Assembly: GCA_930367215.1 (NCBI GenBank)
Contig: OV884059.1
Location: forward strand, 24,824,945-24,888,944
Length of the DNA: 64,000 nt
From: Pollenia angustigena
Taxonomy: Eukaryota > Arthropoda > Insecta > Diptera > Polleniidae
Reading direction: 5' to 3'
The notes under the pieces were generated by a model. The model searched no databases, was not told the origin of the DNA, and saw only the letters and a program-made list of their open reading frames with translations. The number at the start of each line of letters is the position of its first letter. The first letter of the stretch is position 1. Positions 22,266 to 32,594 of this stretch are shown here, one piece after another. A program made the translations under genes and the position numbers.

Positions 22266-23934
22266 AATATGCTCTATAATAAGCAATGCAAGAGCTGATT
22301 GGACGATAAGAAAGAGGAAGAATTCATTTAGGGCCTCCTTTCTTCTGCAGGAGTATAGAGAAATAAGCCTAAGACGACGCTTCTTCCAGCAATGCCTTAA
22401 ACATAAGTCACTGTTTCCTCCTTACTGGTGAAAGTACTTGTGTGTCAGTCATTTCCTTTTAGTTTCATCTATTTCAAAACTTTTTCTTAAAACTTTTTTT
22501 GTCTTGCTTCCATAAACAACTCCTCCTTTTAATTGTTGTTAGATATATTTTTTTGGACTTCGAAAAGACAATTGTTTTTGTCATAAATATTTCAAATGAC
22601 CTCTGGTCATTGAAATCTTGTGGTATTTGCTAAAAATCACTTGTCTTTTGTCTATAAATTATATTGCCAAACACAAATGTCAAGTGTTGTTTATAATGAA
22701 CTTTTGCGACAGGAATTGTGTTTGACTTGAAATGCTACTAGTTGTTGGTTGAACCCAAAACCCAGCAGGATTTAAAGGACCTTTTTATTGTTATTCTTGT
22801 TTCTTTTTTTTGTTTATTTTTTTTTCTAGAAATAAAAACTTATAGTTTATTTAGTAACAATGACAGAAACTATCTTTTTGAATAGATGAGTAGTGAAAAA
22901 CTAAAGATTTTCAATAGTTTTGAAAATGTTTGGAGAGTTGTTTTTTAATGGTCGGAGTTTGAAGATTAAATTTAGTTTGAGCAGTAAGTAAATGTTACTG
23001 TTTATTGTTTGTGGTCTTTTCTTAATTTACAAATTCATTATTGAGAATAACAATGCTTTCTCTTTGAAAAAAAGTTAATTTTTTTTTTTTTTTTTTTTTT
23101 TTGAAAAAAGGGTCATTTATTTGAAATGACATTGTCAGTAATAACATTTTTCTCCTGCAAATGACTTAAACCTTGTTATGGTTTAAAGATATGCTGACAA
23201 CACATGTAGGTGGGAAAAAGCAAGGATACATACATATATCCTGCTAAACATGTAATCCAATACTAATTGTTTTTCTTTTGTTAGAGCGGAAAAACCTCTC
23301 CTTGTTTATATTGCTTTTATTCTTTCTGCTTTTTAAAGTTTAATAACTTTTAAATTGTTTTTCTTAACATGTTAAACGGTTCATTTTTTTTAGGAAAGTT
23401 TATTACGAATTACCCTGATTTTTTTTCAGAAGTTTTTTTTAAATAAAAAGACAGATTTATCGACTTTGATGTTTTATTTAACAACGGATTATCAGTTTTT
23501 GCTATTAGATCTTTTAAGTTTTTTTTCTTTGTAAGACTTTTAAACGTTAACAATCATGTTTTTATTGGTCTTATTTTTTTCAGATATTTTCTTTGTATTA
23601 TAAATTTATAAAATAAATTTCTTTGAACAGCTTAAGATGTTTACTTTGGTTAAAAAAAAGTCAGAATAAGAAAAATGCTGGTAAAGAAAAATTTAACATT
23701 GATGTTTAGAAGAGATGAAGTAAGTTTGCAGTATTTTCCTTTGAAAAACTTTGTAATTAATTGGCTTCAGGTAAAAATGTCCCATCGATATCAGCATCAA
23801 AAATGTTTCTACAAAAAAGGCCTTAAGACTCAGAGACTTAGATATTGAGGTCCTAAGCCATAAATAAGAAGGCTTATAAATAGTGTAATACACTCCCAGC
23901 TACTTTACGCTGCCCCGATATTTACCACGTCGAT
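22266..23934. other. AT-rich non-coding DNA, nothing assigned
   Basis: Contains a T24 run at 23079-23102 and other T tracts. No coding sequence recognised. Confidence 0.45.
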
Positions 23935-24660
23935 GAGCACAAAGGAAAGAATAAGTGAAATGCAGAAGCCACAAAGACTAAGTGCACTTAGTACTTGCGG
24001 GACTACCACCAATATACTTACTAGTGTTAGAAAAGAGTGAGATTTATAAGGAGACAAAACGTATAAAATGTGAACCATGCAGCTTGATGGAACAAAAACA
24101 AAAAGTTCTTGAAATAAAGGAAAATGAAAGAAGAACCCTAATAACAAAGTGGCAAGATCGTTGGAATATGGAGGAAATGGGAGATGGACATATAAACTTA
24201 TCCCCGATATTAGAGTCTGGATAGAGAGAAGACATGGTACCATGGGATACTTGCTCACACAGGTGATGACTAATCATGGTAGTATTAACGGGTACCTGCA
24301 CAGTTTTAAGCTTCTGGATGCTGGCAACTGTGAGACATGCGTGACTCTCGCGGAAGGAGCAAACCACATGATTGTTGAATGTGAGAGATGGGCAGATAGA
24401 CGACAAGAACTTTATGATGAACTGGAGGCACCGGAAAATATGGTGAACAAAATGTTAGAGTCTGAGAGAGTGTGTATGTGCTGTGAACGTTTCATAAACT
24501 CCATAATGAAGATGCGCTGTACGGATGCTCCGTAGGACTCGTACAAAGAAAACCAGCCCCCGTCCTGATGAAATGCTGACGTAGTTCCGGGGTGGAGTTG
24601 GTGGAGTTATCGTAGGGCCACTATTGATATTTATATCATTACGTCCATTAAAAAAAAAAG
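23935..24660 (+). pseudogene. R1-type non-LTR element, C-terminal relic with CCHC motif and 3' UTR
   Basis: The translated text VLAGLPPIYLLVLEKSEIYK (23991-24050), followed by KWQDRWN and, in a second frame, GRWTYKLIPDIRVWIERRHG (24179-24238), is the C-terminal region after the RT in R1-clade elements. The open frame 24149-24535 continues with YLTQVMTNHGSINGYLH and the zinc-knuckle CETCVTLAEGANHMIVEC (C-x2-C-x8-H-x4-C, 24332-24385), which probably contacts nucleic acid. The frame changes near 24170. A short 3' UTR ends at an A-rich tract near 24651-24660. R1 elements usually sit in 28S rDNA; no rDNA is visible here, so this is an ectopic or non-rDNA lineage fragment. Confidence 0.78.
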
Positions 24661-25864
24661 TGAAGTACATATTTCGTGCTTAGACAAACCATTAGACCTT
24701 ATAAATTATAGCACCTGCTAGTAGAGTCTAAAAACCCACATTGAGAAAAATTGAGGGAAAACTGGTTCGGTGATTTGCTCCAATTCGTTTGCAGTCTTAA
24801 TGGATGCCTTGAAAATGTGGTATAAGGGTAAAGAAATGCGCTTACCGAAACTGTTTTACACGCAGGCATACACACTTTTTTCAAAGCCGCAAGGAGGGTT
24901 TAAGGCCGTTTTCAGATGCTACACTTAAAAAATTTGTGAATCACTTCGACGCTTTAGGGCCTAAAGTTTGACCGTAATATTTTAGAGCTTTGTAACGCTA
25001 TCGTTTTATTAGAATTGCGATGACTGTAAAACAATGTTCGAAAATAAAGAGAACATTATTTAGCGTACGGCTCACACACCCAGAAACGATATCGGTTTTG
25101 AGTGTTTGTGTATTAATACTGTTCATAACTATTTTCGCGAAAGTTGAATGTAGTGTTGTTAACATTACAGAAGCTGGTTGACAAGCAGACTCTGCATAAG
25201 CCTACACTTATACTTCTTAGTAAAAATATTTTGCGGGACGTTTTGCAAAAAGTGATGAGAAATTGTTTGTGTTGTGCACGGTGGGACAAATCCCAAATCT
25301 AGCTGGGCAAAATTATTTAATGGTCAGACTTGGCTCAATTTTTTTTTTTTGGGTATTGCGAACTTCGGTAGTATTTATTTTCATATTATATTAACAAATT
25401 CGCATTAATTTTTAGTGTTCTAGTGACTTTAAAGTTGATTTAGCGATTTTTGGCTCCGAATGCAATACTGAAACGTGCATTGCTAAAACTGGCAATGCCA
25501 TAATAATTTAATTCGCCGCAATTTTAGCTTTTAATGTCAACTCTAAAATGTTGTAAAATTTTGTATTCTCTAAGGAATTTTAGCGATCGAGATTTAGCTT
25601 TAGCTAAGCGAATTACAGAATGCAGGTGCAGTTATTGCGAACTTTCTATTTGAGGTTTTTTTCTAAATAAGTAATCAATTTAATATATTGTTTTCATAGT
25701 TGTCTAAAGAGAAGAAACGTTTTAAGGTATTTGTTATTTACAATATTAAATTTTAACTTGTATTAAATAACTTCACTTAAATATTATTTACTTGAGTTGT
25801 AGAAACTTTTAAAGTTATTTTTTACAACAGTTTTTAGTTACATATAAACAGTTACATACACAAT
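24661..25864. other. Unassigned AT-rich DNA
   Basis: No ORF or repeat family recognised. Short TAGCGATT/AATCGCTA-like motifs recur at about 24990-25620, possibly an old palindromic repeat. Confidence 0.35.
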
Positions 25865-26099
25865 ATTTTTATTTATTAAAATTTACCTTTTATAGTATTT
25901 ATTTCTAAAAGTTATTTTTTTTAGTTCATTTTGTTAAAGGTTACTTTTTATAGGAAATTATATTGACATTTATTTTTTAAAGGAAATTTTGCCAAAATTC
26001 ACTTTTCATAGAAAATTTTGCTAAAATTTGCTTTTTATAGGAAATTTTGCTAAAATATTCTTTTTATAGGAAATTTTGCTAAAATTTACTTTTTATAGG
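25865..26099. repeat. 29-bp tandem array
   Basis: Units of exactly 29 bp start at 25981, 26010, 26039 and 26068 with consensus AGGAAATTTTGCTAAAATTT followed by ACTTTTTAT. Earlier, more diverged 29-bp units can be followed back to about 25865. The array ends abruptly at 26097-26100, where the hAT-like relic begins. Confidence 0.9.
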
Positions 26100-26333
26100 A
26101 GGGTAGGGTAGGAAATGACCTCCCGCTCGTAGCTTTACTGACGAGCATTGAAACGAAAATTTGAAATATTTTTCTTAGATTTGGGTAGATATCTTCATCA
26201 CAGTTTATTAAAGCATCTACAACGTTATCTGATAGATCAGGCTCAAGTTTAGATCTTAGTAGGTGTTTATCTCTTTTATCAAATATAATCAGCTCATCAG
26301 CTAGTTGTGTTTTTAACAGTTTTGTGTCTGTAT

Positions 26334-27046
26334 TAGTGCTGGGATACTATCGATATTTTCAACTATCGATATTTATCGATAGTTCAGATTTCACTATCGA
26401 TATATCGATATTACTATCGACTGAATGTTTGTACTTGTGCTGGAAAACTTTAATTATTTTTTTATTACGCTAAAGTTCGTTGTTTTTATCACTAATGAAT
26501 GTATAAGACGTATTATTTTAGATGGCAGTTTTTTAAAAATTGATAAGTACCTTTCTGAAGGAACCAAAGTAACAGGGACTATAAGATATTCCATTGCAAC
26601 TTTAAAAAATTTTCTAAATTCTAAACCCAAAAAGGTTATCAATCTAGCGGACTTATCCTCTAATGGTTGTTTATTGTTTTGTCTTATTGCATTTGGATTT
26701 GCATTTTTTCACAACATTACAAAAATATCTGCCATTTCACAGTCCCTATAAAACATGTAAAAATTTCGACCTAAAGTCCTTTAATTAGCAGTAAAAAGCA
26801 CTGCTAAGCTATCCATACCACTTGCCATTCTTGTTGTTTGTAATCGTTGCTGTAATTCAGCGCGAACTAATAATAGCAAGTAAAAATTTACGGCAAAAAA
26901 CTGTGTGTGTATAGCTGCTGTAACATGTCTTCATAGCTGTATTTTAAATAATAATAATATCGATATTGATATTTTTCCTATCGATAGTTTCGATATTTTA
27001 AGACTATCGATAATATCGATACTCTATCGATAGTTTCCCGGCACTA
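26334..27046 (-). mobile_element. Nested, internally deleted hAT element (713 bp)
   Basis: The ends are TAGTGCTGGGATACTATCGA (left) and, on the opposite strand, TAGTGCCGGGAAACTATCGA (right), about 20 bp with two differences. The 8 bases on both sides are identical: GTCTGTAT at 26326-26333 and 27047-27054. ATCGAT-rich subterminal repeats lie just inside both ends. A transposase C-terminal fragment remains inside on the minus strand. Removing the element with one duplication copy joins the flanking hAT-like relic, which proves nesting. Confidence 0.92.
26454..26642 (-). pseudogene. hAT C-terminal dimerisation (hATC) fragment of the nested element
   Basis: The 62-residue frame contains FFKVAMEYLIVPVTLVPSER (about 26550-26615), the hATC pattern YL-VP-TSVPSER, where the transposase subunits pair. 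The frame starts near the expected place for the protein's C-terminus relative to the left inverted end. Upstream on the minus strand (to about 26740) only scattered residues remain, so most of the transposase was lost. Confidence 0.65.
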
Positions 27047-28480
27047 GTCTGTATATGACTTTATTACACTTTGAGGTAGAAGTTTAGGTAGGTTCAATAC
27101 ATTTGGGATATCTATTGGGAAAGTTGTTATGAGATCTTCTTAAATAAATTCAGTAAGAGGAATGTAACCTACAACTCGGTAGTAATCTTCAACATTTTGG
27201 ATGTGATTATTTCGTACAAATCTTGTCTTTTCGATAGGAACCTCGATTTGAACGCAAATAACTTAAACTTTTTCAAAAATCGCTTTAAATTGTTCTTCGG
27301 CTTTATTTCTTTTTTCTACAAGGCACATGATTAAAATTTTGATAAGACTTGATCCTTTTTGAAGAAATATATCTTGCTTTTGTAAAATGATACTAAGTGG
27401 CTGTGTTGCAATAGATATCGCACTTAATATGTATATTCCGCAAATAAATTAAAAAGTACTAAGTGAGTTCCTTAATATGAAGGTAGAGATACTACCTTTC
27501 CACTCAGATATTTTTTCCAAAGCTTCTACTATATGATGTACACTTGTTGCAAAGACGCATAATGAAAAGAGTTTGGATCCCAAATACTTTACTAAGACTG
27601 TGTTTTGCCTGGGATGATTATATTTAAAAAATTTTGTCGTTTCTTTAAAAAATGACACAACTTTTTGTATTAATGGCCCTTTTTATGTATTTAGAATTTG
27701 AGTTGTTTGATTTATGGGAATAGCAAAGCGATTTTTCGCATTCGTCGCGGTTTCTAGGATTTTTTAACAACTCCATTTTCTGCTGACATCAGAGGACACC
27801 CATCTGTTTTAACTCCTATACAATTTTTTAGGTCGGGACCATAATTTGTCAAAGCTTTAAGAAATATTGATGATAGCGCTTCCGCATCAATTGACACATC
27901 AACGTCAGCAATATCTTTTGATGCCTCTTCAATGCGTTTACAACAAAGCCAATAAATTCTTCCCTAAAAACTTTTTGTTGTATGTTGAAATATCTTAAAG
28001 ATTATGATATCTGGCTTTTCCCCGATAAATCCGTGCTTTCGTCAAAAATTATCGAATAGAATTTTGATTCATAAACACATACATATATATTGCATTTACT
28101 AAGGCTTTTAAATCATTCAACCGCCCGCATTATCAAGTCAAACGTTTAGTCTTTGGATATAGATGGCACCTGCTAGGATTTAATGTAGAATAATAAGTAA
28201 TTGAATGCGGTAAACTAGTTTTTCTTTGGAAATATCTAAAATATAACTATTAGGATTAAGATATGGATACTTATTGAAAATCGTTAGAGATTCAATAAAA
28301 AAAATAAAAAAAAATATTGAAAATTTCGTTAGAGATTCCATAAAAAAAAAACAAAAAAAACCTTGCTGAGATTTCCAAAAATTTTGTTCATTAAAAAAAA
28401 TATTATTATTAGGAATTCTTGTATTATCGAAATTAACAAAACATATTTTTATAATTTACGGGGGGAAATTTCCTTATTTA

Positions 28481-28499
28481 CCCCCCCCCCCCCCCCCCC
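28481..28499. repeat. Poly-C run
   Basis: Nineteen consecutive C, preceded by a G6 run at 28460-28465. Such runs are rare in this AT-rich sequence and could fold as a G-quadruplex on the minus strand. Confidence 0.85.
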
Positions 28500-28783
28500 T
28501 GAATTAGCGCCTGCTCACAGCCATCGACGAATGTTATAATAAATAAACACAAATAACACATGATAGTGTGACCATATTGTACCGATTATTGTCTCGTTTC
28601 TGGTTTAGCCAATATGCGCCGAAAAAAATCGTTACAACGTGAGACGATAATGTGACATACGCGATTTGTAGAAATGTGTATCGATGAGGCATGATAAAAA
28701 AACTTCCTACATTGTGCTATGGCGTCGATAGCTTATCCAAAAAATTATTTCGCTATTTTCACTTAAACTCAATTTTTTTGTAT

Positions 28784-28985
28784 GATAAAATCGTGTTTTT
28801 TTTCGAGAACAATAAAAGATACAAAGACAATAATGAAAATCTGTGGTCACTTGTAGGATTCAAAAATTCGAAATTTTTCATAAAAAATCGTGTTTTTTGC
28901 TGGAGAACTATTTGAAAGATACAGCGGAAATAATAAAAAGCTGTGATCACTTGAATTTTTTAAAAACTTAACTTTTTTTCAAAAA
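28784..28985. repeat. Two diverged tandem copies, period about 97 bp
   Basis: Copy 1 (from 28784) and copy 2 (from 28880) share ATAAAATCGTGTTTTTT, GAGAAC, AAAGATACA, AATAAT, CTGTGGTCACTTG and a final AAATTTTTC-like segment. Confidence 0.7.
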
Positions 28986-30461
28986 GTAATTTCAATTTTT
29001 GGGAATACAAAATTTTTATTTTAACTATTTGGTTTGGATGGAAGTTTGTTTATATAACTATTTTTGCTTATTTATTAAACGAGATTTTCTTTAACTTCAA
29101 CTATTTTTCTCTTTTTTCCTCTCTCTTTTAATAATCTGTAATTATTTATTTTTATCATTCGTTACATTATGCAAATCGAGTAACTTTCTTTATAATTTGT
29201 TTGCTAATTAAAAGAAATTTTGTATCACTTTAGCTGTCAATTAGTTATGGCCAGTATGATGACAGTTGTTGTAACAAGATAAATCTCATGTTGTAAAAAA
29301 ATTCCTTCATAAAAAAAAAAGTTTAATTAAGTTGAAAAACCCAATATTACAACTTTCTGTTTTGTTTTTTTTTTTTTTTTTTTAAATACGAAAAAAGGAA
29401 AAAATAAAGTCATTCATTGAAAAGTGGCTCAAGTATCTGGCTAAAAGTCCTTGGAGACTGTAACACTTTAGGCCATAAATGAAAGCTACCATGATTTCCG
29501 TTTTTCTTTAATTTTTTTTTTTTAAGGAAATTTTGAATAAAAATCAACGTAATTAAAAATCAAATGATTTTTTTCTTCTCTTAAATACACACAAGTGTTG
29601 CTACCAATCAACCCTTTTGCTAAAATAAAAAAAACCTCTCGAAATAAAACAAAATCTTCATTAATTTTGAAAAATACAAAAAAAAAGTTCTGAAAAGAAA
29701 ATAATGAATTAAAGAAAATTTTGTAAAAAAAAAAAACGATATGAACACAGTTTTGTTAAAACAATTTTTAGCTCATTAACTGGTATGAGTTTGAAAAAAT
29801 AAGAAAGAAATCCCTCGATTGGTAGAGTATTTGAAAGCATAAGGAAAATGTCTTTGAAATACAACAAAAAGTAAGAAAAATTGTGCAATTTTTTCCAAAC
29901 AAGTGATTTATTTATTTAATCCTTTTTCTCTCCGTTTTATTTTTAAGATAATGAAGGCCCAAATGAACAAAAAACTGAAGTGACTTAAAAAAAAAAAAAA
30001 AAAATACAAGACACAAAACCAGCTATTGAAACTTGAGTGCAGAAAAAAATCAAATCTCTAGTGTATCAAAATTTATAACTTTGTATTAAAAATTTCAAAT
30101 CTAAATGATAAAAAAGAAAACTTAAAGATTGTCTTAAAAAAATAGCAAAAAGGTTACAAAATTTATGCAGCAGGCGTCATTGGTAGTTAATTTACAATTA
30201 AGACCCACCAAATATCAAATCTTTTACAACAGATGTCTTGAAATGGGGGAAATGCCAGAAAATTACTAAAAAAAAAACTTTAAAAATACCAAAAAAAAAA
30301 TAAAGATATTGAAATTGGATACTATTTAAACAAAATGATTAAATATTCAGATTAGTGTTTATGTGTTTCAAAAGTTAAAGAGAAATAAAAAGAGAAAAGG
30401 TCCTTCAAAAGTGATCTGATTTATGCTTAGTAGTTGGTGTGTGTGTGTTCTGTTTTTGGGA
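28986..30461. other. AT-rich non-coding DNA, nothing assigned
   Basis: Very A/T-rich with runs of T (29365-29383) and A (29987-30004). No ORF of note. Confidence 0.45.
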
Positions 30462-31900
30462 TCAGGAGTACAATTTATTGGTACTCCTTACTTACTTATG
30501 GAGCTTTTGGTGTCTGTACTGGACGTCCTATTGAAATGGTGCCAGAACTGTGGACTGGATGTTAATCCCACCCAAAGGGAGCTGGTACTGCTTACATCGA
30601 GGTACAAAAGAATAAACTTGGCCTCACTAAAACTTTCCGATAATGCTAAATATCTTGGACTTATATTGGACAGCAAACTGAACTGGAGGAAAACACCATT
30701 TCCAGGACTACTTAGGCGGCAACGGCACTATACTGCTGTAAAAGAGCCACTACGAATGTGTCATAAAACCCATTCTTTTCTACGGTGCAGCTGTTTGGTG
30801 GTCGGCACCACCATGCCAGGCTTGAGCATATAATTCGAATGGTGGCAATATACGGTGATATTAGAACCACCCTTTCTAAAGCACTGTTAACGATTTTGAA
30901 CTGATTACCACCAGCGATTTTGGCGAAAATTTTCGCTGCAAGTGCAGGGGTAAGACTAAGGGCAACTAGAGCCTGGAGGGATTATAACATCGGACAAGCA
31001 AGAATCCTGTATGATATAAATTGACAAATGGACGTTGATTATGTCACACCTGAGCCAGTCTTTCATCCTGGCCTCACAGTAAGCATTTTGGATAGCATGG
31101 CTCATTATGAGGATCCACAAATTCTTACCTTTAATTGGGCCCCTGGACACAGAAGTATACATGGAAGCTGTATGGCTGACTCGTTGGTGCATGCAGGAAC
31201 CACCTTGGATCGTAGCGATTCGCTATATGATATACATAGGTGTTTCGCTCCCAAGGAGTAAGCAACTTTTTGCACACAAATTTCATCTTATTGCCGGTTA
31301 GAAATGGCTTGATGAAACTATCTGTGGGAAGACCAGGAAAATCTTGCCCATCAAGACGATACGGCGTGCATTAAACCTTATTGCGGTTACACCTGGCCAC
31401 TGGCCCATTGGGGATCACACCAAAAGGTTGGGACTCCCTTACAATGACTTAAGTAGAAGCATGGTGGAATAAGCAGGGTGCATCGTTACGGAAACAAATA
31501 CAACATTACAACAAAAATGGAAATTATATCACAGTTTACGTCAAAAAAATACTTTAAACAAAAATCCAAGCGTGCAGCTGAACGTGATGGAATAAAAAAA
31601 TTTTTAGCCAATTTTTATTTAATAATGGTCAATATCTTATTTATTTTAATTTAAAATTATCAAAAACTTCAATAAAATACAATAATCACAACACAAAACG
31701 TGGACTTTTTGTAAACATAAACAAAACTTTGACATAAACCTAGACAAACAATGCAAGAGCAAAAAATCGGCATCTGGCCTGTTTATTCCACCATGTGTAG
31801 AAGTAACGGCGATGAGGAGGAGGAGGAGGAGTAAATGGTACATATTCTCTGTCACTGCGCGGCTTCGAAGACAAAAGATTCAAACTGTTTGGTCAAAGAA
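30462..31900 (+). pseudogene. RT thumb, RNase H and CCHC-tail relic of a non-LTR element, split by a P-like MITE
   Basis: The open frame holds LLKWCQNCGLDVNPTQRELV (about 30519-30580) and LKLSDNAKYLGLILDSKLNW (30624-30685), the region after the YADD motif of a LINE reverse transcriptase. Frame-broken thumb text follows, such as GDIRTTLSKALLTILN and VRLRATRAWRDYN (30855-31000). Next comes part of an RNase H domain (FNWAPGHRSIHGSCMADSLV, 31130-31190, in place of WVPGHSGI-GN-ADELA). The tail VTPGHWPIGDHTKRLGLPYN (31386-31446) is cut at 31460 by a MITE and resumes after 31795 as CRSNGDEEEEE, then HILCHC. Clade: RNase H-bearing I/LOA type. Confidence 0.8.
31460..31795. mobile_element. P-superfamily-like MITE, copy 1 (336 bp)
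   Basis: The ends are CATGGTGGAATAAGCAGG and, on the opposite strand, CATGGTGGAATAAACAGG. These resemble the start of the Drosophila P element (CATGATGAAATAA and then AGGTGG). The flanks AGTAGAAG (31452-31459) and TGTAGAAG (31796-31803) match at 7 of 8, the target-duplication size of P elements. The body matches the copy at 61825 in inverted orientation and has no coding capacity. It interrupts the LINE tail relic exactly at a CRS codon run, and the right-hand duplication fits the original coding sequence. Confidence 0.85.
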
Positions 31901-32109
31901 TCCTTTCGGACAAGACCAACCTCTCTGTTTTTATTTTAAGAAGATCCATTTTTTTAATGAATCAATCGGATGACTGGGTGAGAATTTCAATAGCCAGGTA
32001 ATGTAGAAACATCGGGAGACGGTGTAACATGGTAACACAACGGGAACTAATTCATGGATTCACGTGAGCTGTTCTTAATTGCGGCTGCCAGTGCGATCTT
32101 ACCTAACCT

Positions 32110-32500
32110 GAAGCTACAACCTTTCAATTTACTGATGGAGCAACAAATAAAGTTTTCATACAGTTTTCATTAAATATTCTTTAATTATAAAAACCACCTA
32201 TTACCTGCAGATGTCTTCTAAGCTGAACACTCGTTAATCCTGAAAAGCTATACGACAAAATAATTGGATTGATGAATGAATAGTTTTTTTTCGAAATCAG
32301 GAGTTCCATTTTTTTGCTTTCTCTTGTATTACTGAACCCCCCAAAAAAGAAGCTACCTTAGAATTTGTTGATTGTGCAAGAAATAACGTTTTAGAAATTT
32401 AAAAATTCTTTCAGTGTAAGGATTACTTTCCTGTAGATATTCAAAATGTATTTTTAACTGAACTCAAGTAAATTCGGAAAATTGGATAAATGGATGAATA
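32110..32500. repeat. Two copies of an about 240-bp repeat, left of the LINE
   Basis: Copies start at about 32110 and 32349 with GAAGCTAC-TT--AATTT-TTGAT-G-GCAA-AAATAACGTTTT (interrupted consensus). Later parts include CTGTAGAT-TTC and CTGAACTC/CTGAACAC. A third copy lies beyond the inserted LINE at 34580. Confidence 0.72.
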
Positions 32501-32594
32501 ATTTGCGTGTGTATTTTTGATTGTTTTCACCGGTAATATCGACCCCAAAATGCAAGGACTCAATCATCGTCATCAAAATTTCCAAAAAAAAGAA

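Larger units (their letters stand above)
26101..28500 (-). pseudogene. hAT-like transposase relic (ZMYM/52-kDa-repressor type), split by a nested element
   Basis: On the minus strand the pieces line up with the transposase domain of hAT-like proteins. NCIGVKTDGCPLMSAENGVV (about 27760-27825) is the first catalytic region. VVSFFKETTKFFKYNHPRQN and VEALEKISEWKGSISTF (27455-27660) follow, then FVRNNHIQNVEDYYRVVGYIP (about 27160-27225, 20 residues typical). After a 713-bp insertion, DELIIFDKRDKHLL and YPNLRKIFQIFVSMLVSKAT (about 26115-26310) form the C-terminal dimerisation block. Several stops and frameshifts make it dead. The N-terminal zinc finger is not visible. Where the element ends is uncertain; the poly-C/CTG stretch near 28481-28501 could be a degraded terminus. 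Confidence 0.72.

Noticed and set aside
24044..24406. Minus-strand frames opposite the R1-type tail
   Set aside because: They are antisense shadows of the plus-strand LINE coding sequence, which has clear motifs.
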